From: Craspedostauros australis
Taxonomy: Eukaryota > Bacillariophyta > Bacillariophyceae > Mastogloiales > Achnanthaceae
Direction: 5' to 3'
NCBI GenBank assembly: GCA_026770025.1
Contig: JAMXDE010000010.1
Coordinates: 1,116,001 to 1,180,000, forward strand
Length of the DNA: 64,000 nt
In this document: in pieces, positions 1 to 11,077 of the stretch
How the letters are laid out: the number at the start of each line of letters is the position of its first letter
Numbering within the stretch: the first letter of the stretch is position 1
Position numbers and translations under genes: made by a program
The notes under the pieces: generated by a model
Database searches by the model: none
The model's input: only the letters and a program-made list of their open reading frames with translations
Told to the model about the DNA's origin: nothing

Positions 1-136
1 AACAACACTCCCAAGAAGCTTCGTTCACACAATCGTACTCCCCAAAGACGAGAGGACGATCAACAGCAATCGAAGCGCCAACAGCAGCAGTCGCAGCACG
101 TATCGACGTCTGCCATCCCTACGCACGCAGTCCACA

Positions 137-3100
137 ATGAACTTGCTTGCGATGGATGACGAACTCAATGACAGCAACTGCGGCTTCTCGCCATGTGCAC
201 AAACCTCCACTGATGGTGTCAGCAACAGCAACAGCAACAGCACCGGCAACCACAGCAGCAACACAACCACCGTCACAACTGCTATCCAGAGCGACACCAA
301 CCCGACCTTCAAGACCAGAAGGCGTCCTCACCAATCGTTGGATGTTGCGATTGGCAGACCCCGACGCGTTGGTAGCTTTGATGGTGACGACATGGATGTT
401 GCGATGCACGGCTCTCGCAATGCAACAGCCAACTCCACCAGCGATGCCAACAATGGCGCCGACAATGATGCGACAGATGTCAAGATCCAGCCTCAAACGA
501 CGCAGTCGACATCCGATGTAGTCCGGACGGTGCCACCGACAGCATCGACGAAGAGGAATCGAAGCAGACGCAACCTCATCAAAGGAGGAGGCGACGACCC
601 TCTCTCACCTCAGCTACACGTCAGCACGTCTCGAACGAAGAAACCGGCATCGATGTCGTCGTTACCAACGGCGAGGACCACAGCATCGAAATCAAGATCA
701 CGGACAACATCTTCATCACCTTCGCCCAGCAACAGAAGTGAGCGAAAGCCGAGAAGTCACAGATCGCTGGCCAAGTCGGAACTTGCGGGAACGCACCATC
801 CCAGAGCTCGCAACACCAGCAGCCGACAGAAGCAGCCGCCGGAACGAGCGAGTCCCCGCCGCACGCAATCAGATTCGGTGCGACAAACGTTCCTGCAACG
901 GCAGAAGAACCGGTCCATCTGGGAAGATGATGAGAACGATGAGCTTCCTGACGGCAACGACAGCAACAACAGCAACAACCAGTATTACCGTTCCGCTAGA
1001 CCGCATCTGCATGCGATGCGCAGTTTCGATGAAGAGGAACAGGACAGCGACAATGATGACATGCCATCGTTGATCCCCATGTCGGCGCTGCTCTTGGAGG
1101 AGCGCGTCGAAACATTGACCGAGCAGGAGAAGAATCGTTCGCGTGGAGGGCCGACCCGCGTCGTCTCTCAGTCCAACTCCCTCAGAGCATCAGCCAGGAG
1201 TACTCGAACTACGGGCAGCACGTCCTCCAGCAGTGTCAGCATCAGTAGCTCCAGCACGGGCAGCACTGGCACCACTGGCAAACAGAGACCCAGGCAGACT
1301 CGTGAACTGGCGACATCTGCAATAGCAACTGCGACTGGCGGCGTCGTGGTCACTTCCATGGCACCGTCCAAGCCTCCAAGGGAGCTGCGCGACAGCCCCC
1401 CAATGCCAGCACGCAAGCCTCCAGCGAGCCCCGATTCAAGCCCGGACGATGACAATCCTCGATCATCGTTGAGATCGAGCTCGAGGCGGCAGGAACGCAA
1501 AGAGCGGCATCACTCCTCGTCCCCGCACACATCGGGTCGTCGCAAGAAGAACCACGATGCCAGCACCAAAGGCGCGCCTGCGATCCCCGAACGCAAGATG
1601 GGCGCGAAGAAGCCGTTGAAGCGAATACTGCGCAGCATGTCGGAAAGCAAGCTGCAAACCGACATGGCGGCGCAACCACCGCTGCAGACTCCTCACGTGG
1701 GCCAGCGCAAGGGGTACAGGAACGGTAAGCCCAGCAGCAGCAGCAGTTTGGGCAAGACATCGGCAAAGGACGTCAACGACGATGCGCCTGCCTCGGCCCC
1801 AGCTCCTGACACAGCGAAGTCATCATCGTCTTCCTCCTCGATGAAGTTCCTGCGAAAGAAGGGTCGTCTGCCCCCGCAGCCTCAGTCATCCTTCGGATCG
1901 CGCTTTTCCAGAAAGACTCTGAGCCGGAACAAGTCCGACCTTGGTGCTATGACATCAACAAGCCGTGGCAAGTCGAGAGATGCGACAAGGACGCAGCAGC
2001 AGCAGCAGCAGCACCGCCAGAACACCATCGGTATGCCCACGGCGGCAGCTGCAACAACCATATCAACACCTGGCAGCAAGAAGGACGGAAGCAAGAACAA
2101 GCTCTTCTCGATGTCCGGCATTCGCAAGTCGTTCTCGTTTTCGAAGGGGAAGAAGAGCCAGAGCCGACGTGCACAGGCATCCACGGATGAAGGCGAAACA
2201 AGCATCGGTGATGGCAATGGCGGGATCAGACATGCCCAGAGCTCCCGTCAGGACAAGGATACGAGCGTGAATGTCGCCCGCGAAGGCAGCCACATGAACT
2301 CTGACAAGGCGGATGTTGTAAGGCGCGGCGTGCAAGATGATCCGGACACATCAGGACTGAGTGGATGGATCAAGCCGACGGATGGCCCCACCAAGGCATC
2401 GAGGCAGTCGGAACATTCCAGAACGCAGCACACTGAAACCACGGCAACCACCATGTCCACGTGGGACCGGTCCGAGTCGAACAGCTCATCGAACTCCATG
2501 GGATACTTCTTGGACGACAGTATTTCGGACGGCATGGACATGCCGCCACCCTCGCAGCTCACCAACATTGTCGAAGAGCGCGCATCGTCGGAGTTTAGCG
2601 AGAGGAAGCCACGGGCGCGACCGGACGCACCAAAAGCTTCGACGGATTTGCCACCGTCCCCGCTCCTCGATCATCTCGAGAAGTACAGGGAGACGAAGAC
2701 CCAATCCAATCGCATCGAGCTCGATGAAGATGACACGATCATCTCGGATACGCCTCTCAAGATCCCGCAACGCCGCACGAGGTCGTCGTCGCCGGAACCG
2801 CAGCGTATGTACGACTGTCACGATCCCAACGCAACGACGTCGCACGGTGCAGGCGCCAAGATGCGCGGGCGCAAAGTCAGGAAGAGCGTCCTGTTCGACC
2901 GCGTTATCGTGCGAGAGTACGAGCGATGCGTGGGCGACAGTCCAGCGGTTAGCTCAGGACCGCCAATCGGTCTCGACTGGGGGTATTACGCCGTACAAGA
3001 GTTCCGCGTGGAGGTGTTCGAGAACAACATCCGTCGTCCCGGTCCACGAACCCGTCGCGACTTCTTCCTGTCGCCTCAGAAGCGATTTCACATGCTCCTG

Positions 3101-3415
3101 GACGAATGGGGATTCAGCGTCCAGGAGATCTGCGAGGCCAAGGATGAGGCCGCGGAGATCCGTCACCAACGCCACATCTCGGCAGCAGCGCCATCCTACG
3201 AGGAACAGGACCGGTATCAGCCCGCGTCCGAGAGCAGCAGCGCCAGCAGCATGCGTGATGTGCCACCCAAGACCATGGTCAGGCGACGCACAATCGATAA
3301 CTTCTCCACCAACGCACCATCAAGCAATAGCGATGATCCTCCTGTCCCACCCGCGCCGCCATCGTCGCGGGGTCAGGATCGATGGAATCCGTGTCCATCT
3401 CCTGTCTCGGCGTAG
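137..3415 (+). CDS. Large disordered protein with C-terminal REY...GPP motif, unknown function
   Basis: Single unbroken frame of 1092 codons from ATG 137 to TAG 3415. About the first 900 residues are low-complexity and basic, rich in Ser, Arg, Thr, Gln and Asn, with many RS, KK and SSS runs and no membrane segment. The only ordered-looking part is C-terminal, roughly residues 905-1035. It begins with a block containing VREYERCVGDSP and SSGPPIGLDW, followed by a mixed hydrophobic/charged stretch with DFFLSPQKRF and LLDEWGFSVQEICEAKDEA. The same block, IREYARTVGDNP then SSGPPVTISWEY, occurs in the gene at 9705-11077, so the two are paralogues over this region. I recognise no catalytic domain. 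The basic RS-rich body would suit a nuclear or RNA/cytoskeleton-associated protein, but that is inference. Bases 1-136 upstream are CAG/CAA-rich and would be the 5' leader. Confidence 0.8.
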   Translation: MNLLAMDDELNDSNCGFSPCAQTSTDGVSNSNSNSTGNHSSNTTTVTTAIQSDTNPTFKTRRRPHQSLDVAIGRPRRVGSFDGDDMDVAMHGSRNATANSTSDANNGADNDATDVKIQPQTTQSTSDVVRTVPPTASTKRNRSRRNLIKGGGDDPLSPQLHVSTSRTKKPASMSSLPTARTTASKSRSRTTSSSPSPSNRSERKPRSHRSLAKSELAGTHHPRARNTSSRQKQPPERASPRRTQSDSVRQTFLQRQKNRSIWEDDENDELPDGNDSNNSNNQYYRSARPHLHAMRSFDEEEQDSDNDDMPSLIPMSALLLEERVETLTEQEKNRSRGGPTRVVSQSNSLRASARSTRTTGSTSSSSVSISSSSTGSTGTTGKQRPRQTRELATSAIATATGGVVVTSMAPSKPPRELRDSPPMPARKPPASPDSSPDDDNPRSSLRSSSRRQERKERHHSSSPHTSGRRKKNHDASTKGAPAIPERKMGAKKPLKRILRSMSESKLQTDMAAQPPLQTPHVGQRKGYRNGKPSSSSSLGKTSAKDVNDDAPASAPAPDTAKSSSSSSSMKFLRKKGRLPPQPQSSFGSRFSRKTLSRNKSDLGAMTSTSRGKSRDATRTQQQQQQHRQNTIGMPTAAAATTISTPGSKKDGSKNKLFSMSGIRKSFSFSKGKKSQSRRAQASTDEGETSIGDGNGGIRHAQSSRQDKDTSVNVAREGSHMNSDKADVVRRGVQDDPDTSGLSGWIKPTDGPTKASRQSEHSRTQHTETTATTMSTWDRSESNSSSNSMGYFLDDSISDGMDMPPPSQLTNIVEERASSEFSERKPRARPDAPKASTDLPPSPLLDHLEKYRETKTQSNRIELDEDDTIISDTPLKIPQRRTRSSSPEPQRMYDCHDPNATTSHGAGAKMRGRKVRKSVLFDRVIVREYERCVGDSPAVSSGPPIGLDWGYYAVQEFRVEVFENNIRRPGPRTRRDFFLSPQKRFHMLLDEWGFSVQEICEAKDEAAEIRHQRHISAAAPSYEEQDRYQPASESSSASSMRDVPPKTMVRRRTIDNFSTNAPSSNSDDPPVPPAPPSSRGQDRWNPCPSPVSA

Positions 3416-3907
3416 ATCCCATGTCAGTGGGTACGAGCACTGCATGGCCCCCTTCATCTCTAGCAAATCAGCAAGCGATGCTGTTCCCATACAGGGCACA
3501 TAGCTGCTGGTAGAGTGACCGAGATAACGTTAAAGCTACAGTTGTTTGCCATCACTATCCTTGTCCCATGCGTAGCCGCAGATGGTAGCTATACGAGTCG
3601 AGGTGAGACTCCTGCAAGAAGTGTTTCGGATCGTCGCTCTGCAACTCTCTCTCTCTCTCTCCCTGCATGGAAGCAAACAAAGAGCACGCTTCAGATCCAA
3701 GAGAAGACGAGAGAAAACGATGTAATACCATCCCAAGCACTGTCCACGCTACACTGCATTACACGACACATGCTATCTGCAAACACCCGCATAAACTATC
3801 ACTACGTACTATTCCGTATTACAATATGTGATAGAGTATTCAACTATTTCCCTTTCTTCATAATTTCTCTTCACGATTTCTATTGACTCTGCTTTTCTTG
3901 CGTCTAT
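3416..3907. other. Convergent 3' flanks, no gene seen
   Basis: This stretch lies between the stop of the REY/GPP gene and the stop of PRP18 on the other strand, so it should hold both 3' UTRs. It contains a short CT-dinucleotide run near 3645-3662. Open frames here are short and show no recognisable protein. Confidence 0.5.
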
Positions 3908-5044
3908 CTAACACACCTTCTTGGACGGATCGACGTCGGGCCGATTCTTCTGCGCGAACGTGAGGAGCCGCTTGACGCTGGTGAGGTACTTACGTTGCAG
4001 TTCGCTGTTCATGACGTGGGCCACATTGGACGATTCGATTTTGGCGCGACCGGTACGAGCGTGGATACCCACCATGGTGACACCGATGGGCCATGCCGCT
4101 CGACCGATGGCGACATCCAGGTAGGCATCGTGAGCCTTGACGAATTCGCCTTCCTTCGCGTGGTTGACGATCTTGACGAGATGCGCCTCCATGCCGGGTT
4201 CGATGCGACGGCGTTTGCACAGCTTGAACAAGGGACGGATGTAATCCTTGCACTGTTTGAAGGTCTTTGTTTCGTTGCGACCTTGGACAGAGAAGGTTTC
4301 CTCATTCTGGCGTTGCGACAGGTGCTTCTCCCAATCCTTGAGCAGACCCTTCAAGAAGCGGTAGATGAATTTCGGCGGGTCGTCGCTGTAGTCAGCCTCG
4401 CCGTTGCCGTCGTTGTTGGCGCCACCGCTGTCATTGTCATTATCATCGTCCTCCTCATCATCTGAATCATTCTTGCCTTTGCCCTTGGATGCCATGTCAT
4501 CCTTTTCCAGGAAGGTGTTGCGGATTCCAAATCCTTTGCCCAGACGGAATTCTTCCATTTCCGACAATCCGGCAAGCTTCTTCTTCTGCTGTTCCTTGGC
4601 CTGCTTGAGACGTTCGATCCGCTGCGTATGCGTCTCACCGAAGTACCGCACGACGAGACCGAAGTCACGGAATTGCTTTGTGATGCGTAATGGCGTGAGT
4701 TCATCCTTGCTGCTGCTCGTCTTTCCGTCTTGGCTGCTGTCTCCTCCATTCGCCGAGGTTTGCGCTTGCTTGCTGCTGGCTTCTTTCTCCGCCTTCCTGC
4801 GCTTCTTGCGGTCCTTCTTGCGGCTCTTCGTGGCGTCGCGCTCCTCCGCCTCCGCCTCCGCCTCCCGTTCGGCCTGTCTCTTACGGTCCTTCTTGACACG
4901 GCGCTTCTCCTCTCGTTCCCTCTCCTCCTCTTCCTCCTCCATGCGACGAATGTCGCTGGCCTTCATGTACTTCTTCTTGGTCTGCTGCTTGGCCTTGGCC
5001 AAGGCTTCCTTCTTTCGTTTCATCTCTGCCTTGAGTAGATCCAT
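3908..5044 (-). CDS. PRP18: Pre-mRNA splicing factor 18 (PRP18)
   Basis: Intronless frame of 378 residues, start ATG at 5044. The open frame continues 40 codons upstream, but MDLLKAEMKRKKEAL is the expected PRP18 start. The N-terminal third is a highly charged Lys/Glu/Arg coiled-coil-like region. The middle carries the family block LRLGKGFGIRNTF-like (seen as RLGKGFGIRNTF). The C-terminal Prp18 domain has FLKGLLKDWEKHL, KDYIRPLFKLCK and the conserved loop AAWPIGVTMVGIHARTGR. The protein acts in the second catalytic step of splicing with the U5 snRNP and Slu7. An acidic insert (DDEEDDDNDNDSGG) separates the two conserved parts and is unlike the compact animal protein. The protein ends at KKVC, slightly shorter than the animal tail. 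The gene is divergent from DPH4, with 656 bp between starts. Confidence 0.95.
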   Translation of the reverse strand: MDLLKAEMKRKKEALAKAKQQTKKKYMKASDIRRMEEEEEEREREEKRRVKKDRKRQAEREAEAEAEERDATKSRKKDRKKRRKAEKEASSKQAQTSANGGDSSQDGKTSSSKDELTPLRITKQFRDFGLVVRYFGETHTQRIERLKQAKEQQKKKLAGLSEMEEFRLGKGFGIRNTFLEKDDMASKGKGKNDSDDEEDDDNDNDSGGANNDGNGEADYSDDPPKFIYRFLKGLLKDWEKHLSQRQNEETFSVQGRNETKTFKQCKDYIRPLFKLCKRRRIEPGMEAHLVKIVNHAKEGEFVKAHDAYLDVAIGRAAWPIGVTMVGIHARTGRAKIESSNVAHVMNSELQRKYLTSVKRLLTFAQKNRPDVDPSKKVC

Positions 5045-5700
5045 GGTTGCTGCTGTTCTTATTCTTATTCTTATTCGCGTTGTGATGTTGCGTCGTTGCG
5101 TTGTCTTGTGATGGACTGGCGAGGTTCCTGATTTGATTGATAGCAATAGGATGGAGAAGAGCACTTTTATAGTCAGTATAGCAGTTACGAGGAGAATAGA
5201 TGCAACTGTCAGCCGCTAATGATGAGTTGGATTGACTTGGGTTGGAGGTAGGTGGAGATGCAGTGTCAATGAATACTGTGGCTCGCACGAGTGAAGGTGT
5301 CGTATGTTGATGTTGCGTTGTGCGTTGTGTGCGTTTGTTGGTTCACAAACTTGTCGCAAATTCATGTTTTTCATTTTTCTCTCTTGTTTTTGTTGGGACG
5401 AAAGGCCCCAGTCTGTGCGTCGTACGCTTTAGTCGTGTTCGGGAACGAAGGTGGAAGAATCCAATGATGGTGATTGCCACCAACAACGACAACCATCACA
5501 ATGCCCTTCTTTGTTCCTTTCCTTCTTTCATTGCGCAGACACACGCCAATTCATCGGTTCCCATCAACCTAGCAAGCGACAACCATACTTGTGTAGTACA
5601 ATAGATCGTACCAATACATATGTATTATAACAGTTCAGGCGATCGGTGCCCACTATCACACATTGTCGCGTGCAGTACCGCAGACAGCAAAACAAACGAA
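5045..5700. promoter_or_regulatory. Shared divergent promoter region PRP18/DPH4
   Basis: A 656-bp gap separates two divergent start codons, so it must hold both promoters and 5' UTRs. Next to the PRP18 start there is a TTATTC-type tandem run (about 5058-5077). A second in-frame ATG for DPH4 lies at 5620, which could add 27 residues. No specific factor sites can be assigned. Confidence 0.4.
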
Positions 5701-6168
5701 ATGACGCATTACGAACGTCTCGGGGTGGCAGACACCGCGGCGTACGACGACATCAAGACCGCGTTCCACCGGTTGGCCAGGAAGCACCATCCTGACAAAC
5801 TGCAACAGGCACGCAATGCACTTGACTCCGGCGCAAAGAACGGCGCGGATGGGCCACAGACCATGAGGCAGATCCAACTGGCATGGGAATGCCTGCGCGA
5901 TGCGGACAAACGCAAGCAGTACGATGACATGCTGCGCCTGCAGACGCTCAAGGTCCGCATGAACGAAACGAAGGCCATCGATGTGGAGCTGCGCGATCTG
6001 GAGGTCGTCGAAGATGAGGAGACGGGGGAACGAGGATATCTGCATGAATGTCGCTGCGGCGAATGCGTGGAGGTATGGGAATCGGATCTGCATCGCGGCG
6101 GTGCATTGTGCGAGATGGACTGTCCTGGCTGCTGTTTTGTGTACAGGGTGATGTCCACCACATCATGA
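5701..6168 (+). CDS. DPH4: Diphthamide biosynthesis J-protein DPH4 (DNAJC24-like)
   Basis: 155 residues from ATG 5701, chosen because MTHYERLGV is the normal beginning of this J domain. An upstream in-frame ATG at 5620 is less likely. The J domain covers about residues 2-75, with HRLARKHHPDKL giving the HPD triad that stimulates Hsp70. A DPH-type (CSL) zinc finger follows at about residues 113-150, with CRCGEC and a second cysteine cluster CEMDCPGCC as metal ligands. The J plus CSL pairing is diagnostic of DPH4, which supports the electron-transfer/iron step of diphthamide formation on elongation factor 2. No intron and no targeting signal are seen, consistent with a cytosolic protein. The spacing within the second Cys pair is looser than usual, with the final Cys doubled. 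Confidence 0.9.
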   Translation: MTHYERLGVADTAAYDDIKTAFHRLARKHHPDKLQQARNALDSGAKNGADGPQTMRQIQLAWECLRDADKRKQYDDMLRLQTLKVRMNETKAIDVELRDLEVVEDEETGERGYLHECRCGECVEVWESDLHRGGALCEMDCPGCCFVYRVMSTTS

Positions 6169-7134
6169 AAAGCCTGCCGCAGACTGCAACAGCAGCACAC
6201 AAACAACATCTAGTATGCACAGTGAAAACAAGAGACAGCCTCTTGTTGCGCAGATCCAGTTTCGTTGGATGATGGTAGAGTGGGGACTATGATCCAACAA
6301 ACAAACAAGTCATCGTTGGCAAAATCATGGCGGAATCAATTCGCATCGAAAAGCGGACCCCGGTCGCAGTCCATGCACACGCACTACTCGCAGCAGAATG
6401 ATCTTCAAAACGATCCCACGCACATACGCACTGTGCGTGTCAAGCCCAAACGCTTGCGCTCCGGAGATAGGGTGAAACTGATCACCATGATGTAAGTGAT
6501 TGCAGGGTCAGAGGGAAGAGATACAGTCCAGTTCGATGCTTGCATCGCGGTGGAATGTCTGCCCCATGGCCAACAGGCGCAGGCAATCGCCCATCACACA
6601 CAGCATTCCATCCAGCGCACCGTCTTGGACTTCGATCGATCGCAATCCGCAAGAGTGAAGCCAACCGCAGTGGCAACAGTCGCACGAGTACAGACACAAG
6701 CATGATGGACACCGTCTGGCATCAAGATCATCCATTGAAACCGTTCGAGTCTTTGACAATTTGCAAAGAAGGTGATGCCTGGTCACGTTTGAATGAGGCA
6801 ATCGAGTAGTTGCAACGATTCAGCACTGAATCTTTCTCCAAGAGCAACACAACTCAGCAGAGCAGAATGTCATCTTAGTCGAATGGACTCCCCACTTCTA
6901 ACCATTACTTCTGTCGATATAAGAATGATTGCAAGTGAGTTTATCAGTATTTTGACATCTCGTGTAATTCTACTCATGTTTCAAATGGGATCATTATTGA
7001 ACCGCCTACACCATACTCGTGCGATACGCTGCGGCCAATTTCCAAGCGGATATCGAGTCGAGTACTCTGCTACACCGCACTGTTCTGCACTGCACTCCAC
7101 TCCACCAGTGTTCTCCTCCGATAGCATGCACTGT
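6169..7134. other. Intergenic, no gene recognised
   Basis: This stretch lies between convergent DPH4 and prohibitin. It holds several open frames of 70-230 codons on both strands, but none shows a domain and none has coding-like composition. The part near 7100 belongs to the prohibitin 3' UTR. Confidence 0.4.
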
Positions 7135-8393
7135 CTAGCGACCGAAGAAGCGACTCTTGCCATGCACGCTCTTCTCGAACTTCTCGTCGGCATCTCCGAG
7201 CAAGTTGAGGAGGAGGGAGTCGGCGTTGAGGTAGACCTTGTTGCCGGACGAAGCAACGATGTCGGCAATGTCACGCGCAGCATCAATTCGGCGCAGCTTC
7301 ATGAAACCAGGGTTCTTCTTGACGGCGTGGCCGATGAGTTCGGCGGACTCGGCTTCTCCCTTCGCCTTGGTGATGATGGTCTTCTTCTCCTGCTGTGCTC
7401 CGATGACGATGTATTTGGCGCGCTCTGCGTCTTGTTGGGCTGTGGTACGCATGGGGATAGTTGCATGTGTGATGTTTGTTTTGTTTTATTTTGAATGGGA
7501 ATTGGGTGAGTGGAATTGAGCGGGATGAGGCATGCACAGGCAATTGCACTGGCAAATGGAATGTCACCAATGCAAGCAGCGTGAAATATTTCTTCTGACT
7601 TGCATGATACAGTAAAACAATGGAAGACAAACAGAACAATCTTCCTCTGACGAAAGCATTGAAATACCCATTCCGACGTGTTCATTCGAAATGATGACAC
7701 ATCGTAGAGCATTGGAAACGTACCAACTTGCTTGGCCTCGACGGCACGGGCGTATTCCGGAGAGAAACTGAGATGGGTGATGGCAACATCCTCCAGCAGG
7801 ATGTTGAAAGCGCCAGCACGACGTCGGAGGTCGATGGATATTTCTCGGCTGACCTGGTCACGCTTGGTGAGGAGCTCGTTGGCGTTGTACCGCGCGACGA
7901 CGGCCTTGGCGCACTCGTTCATGACGGAGGGCAGCACGCGCTCGTCGTAGTTGACGCCGAGGACGCGGTAGATCTTGACGAGGTTGGACGGATCTGGCTT
8001 GTGCAGGACACGGATGGCGATGGTGACCATCTGCAGATCCTTGGATCCCGTGAGGGTCTGCAGATTGACGGGCCTCGTGCGGATGTCGTAGATGATGGGG
8101 CGCTCGAACCACGGGATGTTGAAGTTGAGGCCTTCGCCGTAGACGGTGTCCTTCATTCCGAAGAGGCGGTTGAAGACGACGGCGCGGTGACCACCGTTGA
8201 CGGTGTAGATGGAGTTGTAGGCACCGTATCCCAGCCCACCAGCCACGGCCAGCGCAGTGATGCTCTGCGCGGCAGCAGCTGCGGCTCTGCTTCCGCCGCC
8301 TCCATTGTTACCGCCACCTCCGGCGCCGCCGCCGCTGGACATGTTGACCTGTCTGGCCATTCGTTGGAACGCTTCTCTGAATCGTTGCGACAT
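7135..8393 (-). CDS. PHB2: Prohibitin-2 (mitochondrial inner membrane scaffold)
   Basis: Two exons on the minus strand, 8393-7724 and 7439-7135. The intron (7723-7440, 284 bp) has GTACGT at the donor and CAG at the acceptor. Joining restores the family block EAKQVAQQDAERAKY across the junction, giving 324 residues. The N-terminus is a Gly/Ala-rich stretch followed by a short hydrophobic anchor (about 38-60). The SPFH/PHB domain follows, with GLNFNIPWFERPIIYDI and TGSKDLQMV, the latter typical of PHB2 rather than PHB1. The coiled-coil region then carries AEGESAELI-like KGEAESAELIG. PHB2 forms ring complexes with PHB1 in the inner membrane that steady m-AAA protease and cristae. The Gly-rich insert near residues 20-32 is unusual. 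Confidence is high because the join is seamless. Confidence 0.95.
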
Positions 8394-9704
8394 GATGGAT
8401 TGGATTTGAGTGTGTGAAAGTGCGAGTAGTGTGTTTTCGCTGGTTACAGATTTACAGATCGTACTACAATTGTTGCAGGTATGGCTGTTGTTGTTGTCGC
8501 TATTGCTGTCGCTATTGCTATTGCTGATGTTGATGCAAAAGAGGGCTCGCTTCGGATTGATTGATTTCCGTTCTGTTGCTTTTGCTGCTGCTATTGCTCC
8601 TGCTATCGCTATTGCCTTTGCTGAAGATGATACTCTCCAAACACAGGTGAATGAAGTTTGACCTGATCTGTTGTGTTGTGTTGCGAGTGTTGCGAGTTTT
8701 GTGGGCAAAGTTTGAGAGAGGAGTGTGTTGTGGTTTGGGACATGAGCTTGAGGACAACTCCTAACACTCCTGTTGTTGTTGCTGTTGTTGCTGTTGTTGC
8801 TGATGCTGACGATGATGGGCTTCGTGTGAGTGGGTTTGTGATCGTGAGCTTTGCGCCGAGACAGGCAACAAACAAACACGCCTTCCATTTTCTTCTTGTT
8901 GGGTCTTCGCCAGTCGTCCAGCGCATCAAAGGGATCTATTCGTCGATCGACAGACAGACGAATCCGGAAAAGATATATTCTCATAGTATTGATATTTGGT
9001 CCATGGTATTCTTTATATACTATCGAAGGTGTACGCCGCTACCAACAAGCGATTCGTGGATCCCGACCTTACTTATGGACCCCTTTGTCACGCTTAACAA
9101 TCGCAATTCGACCACGTGTAAAAGTGCCGAGAGAGAGGTCGGAACAATCCTTTCTCACCATCACCACGACCAACAAGGGGAACGCATGATCAACACCACC
9201 GAACGCAACGAAGAGGAGAGGTGATGAAGAACAAAGGCAAAACACTCGGGAGCGTCATGCGATTTCACCGCACAAAGAAGTTTTGCAGAAGACGGTGAGG
9301 AGAGCGACACCGTCAAACAGGCACAGATCATCACAGGAAGCACAACGCATAACGCACAACTCGTGGCACGCACACAGAGAGAGAGAGGCAAGAGGAGCTG
9401 AACGACAAGAAGCACAACACAACACAAAACGACAAACTCACTCACTCACGCACTCGCACGCACGCACACGCACCCAGTGAAGATCTCGTTTCCTCATTTC
9501 CATAATCGCTTCGCTCCTCTCTGAGACCATCTCTGCTGCTTCGCCTCGACCCATTCATCGATCCATCACATCACATTGCATCGCACCGTCGCTTTGGTTG
9601 TGATTGCGCACATCAGGAGTAGCAGAACAAGCAGAGCATCCAAAGAGCCGGCCAGCAAGGGACGACAAGGGAGCGGCTTTGCGCAGCTGCATCCAACAGG
9701 GCCC
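8394..9704. other. Intergenic promoter region between PHB2 and the short REY/GPP gene
   Basis: About 1.3 kb between divergent starts. It contains T/G/C-rich simple runs (repeated TGTTGC and GCTATT, about 8470-8620 and 8770-8815) and an A/C/G-rich leader with repeated CACTC/CACGCA just before 9480. No open frame looks coding. Confidence 0.4.
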
Positions 9705-11077
9705 ATGACGAAGAACAAAAGATCCAAATCCTTCGCCAACGATGGGCGGCACACGCACAACACCAACTCCCCTCAGACGAACGTCACGATGACCCACTCG
9801 ATGCCATCATCATCATCACCATCGATAACAGGTGACAAGCCCCAATCCAAGAGCTCACGACGATGGAAGAGCCGAAAGCCGAGCCGTTGCATGTCGCTGC
9901 CCACGACCGCCAAGGAGACGATCGGCATCATGAAGTGCAGGACGCTCGATGAGAGTCTCAGCAGCCACTACGGCAAGCAGTCCAGCCACAGGGCCATGAG
10001 CCTGCCAGCCAACATTCAATTCGACAAAATCATCATCCGGGAATACGCACGCACCGTCGGGGACAATCCGTCCTGTAGTTCGGGACCTCCTGTCACGTGA
10101 GTATGCCACCATTCGCACCCGCGTTCGCCTTCTGATTATCGTCGTCGCCGATGATGATGATGATGGTTCGGATTGTTTGTGGAGATGGTCGTATGTTCGT
10201 TGTCATGCGCGCGTGTGTGTGTGGATATGCTGCATATATGCATGTACGGAGATAGATGTAGATCTCGTCCAGGTGCCTCAGCATATGGCTCGCCTCTTCC
10301 ATCAAGGCACATCCCATGGCGTGATGAATGTTCGACTCGACTTTACTCTATTTGGATTCATTCTCACATTGTGCCTTGCCTTCTTTGGCTCCATCTATCA
10401 CCGGTGCTTCGGATTCGGACGCAACTTCGATGAACTGACGACGTGCGTGCGGACTTGCGTCGCGCTCCGCCTCCTCGGTTTGCGACTCCTTCGACAGAAT
10501 ATCGTGGGAGTACAACAGCGCCCGCCCGATCCCGTTGGATGATTATGAGGATGGCAGACCGCCACGCCGCACCACGTACGAGATGGTCCTGCCGCGCGCC
10601 ATACGCCAGAGCATGCTCAAGGCCGACTGGGGCGTCCAGCAGCACCAGATAGCGCGATCCGTCAGAAAGATTGTCCGGGTCAAGAACCAGCGCCGCTCGA
10701 CAGTCAACAACCTGGGCAAGGCCACAAGGGTGGAGGAGGTATGGGAAAGCTTCTGCCGCAAGCTGAAGCGAATCCTGACATTGCAGAAACCGGTCAGCGC
10801 CCAAGTCGAGGATCTGGAATCGCAGATCGACCAGGTGCAGAAACAGCGCGCACAGCAGAGGCTGTCCATCATGATGGCGGAGGAATACGAAGAAGCCAAA
10901 CAGGACCACGGTGACAGCGAAGAATCTGTCGAGGACAACAGCAGCAGCAACATGAACGACGACGGCGGAGACAACAACGATAGAAACGCGACGTCGGTCA
11001 TCGTCATCGAAGGTTATGAACATGAAGCTGCCGTCTTGCCCGAGACGGCGCCGCAGCAACTTTCAAGTCGCCGATGA
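9705..11077 (+). CDS. Short paralogue of the REY...GPP protein, unknown function
   Basis: Two exons, 9705-10096 and 10498-11077, with a 401-bp intron (GTGAGT donor, ACAG acceptor), giving 323 residues. The splice is supported because it completes the motif: exon 1 ends inside SSGPPVT and exon 2 continues ISWEYNSARPIPLDDYED, matching the block in the gene at 137-3415. The N-terminus (about 100 residues) is Ser/Thr/Lys-rich with two CMSLP/AMSLP repeats. IREYARTVGDNPS sits near residue 109. The C-terminal half is basic and helical (RKIVRVKNQRRS, VWESFCRKLKRIL) and ends in an acidic Asn/Asp tail. I chose ATG 9705 because it is the first ATG in the frame. Function is unknown; the conserved block suggests a shared interaction module. 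Confidence 0.75.

Noticed and set aside
7299..8984. 561-codon minus-strand frame over prohibitin
   Set aside because: It reads through the prohibitin intron and starts far upstream in low-complexity leader. The spliced 324-residue model explains the homology exactly.
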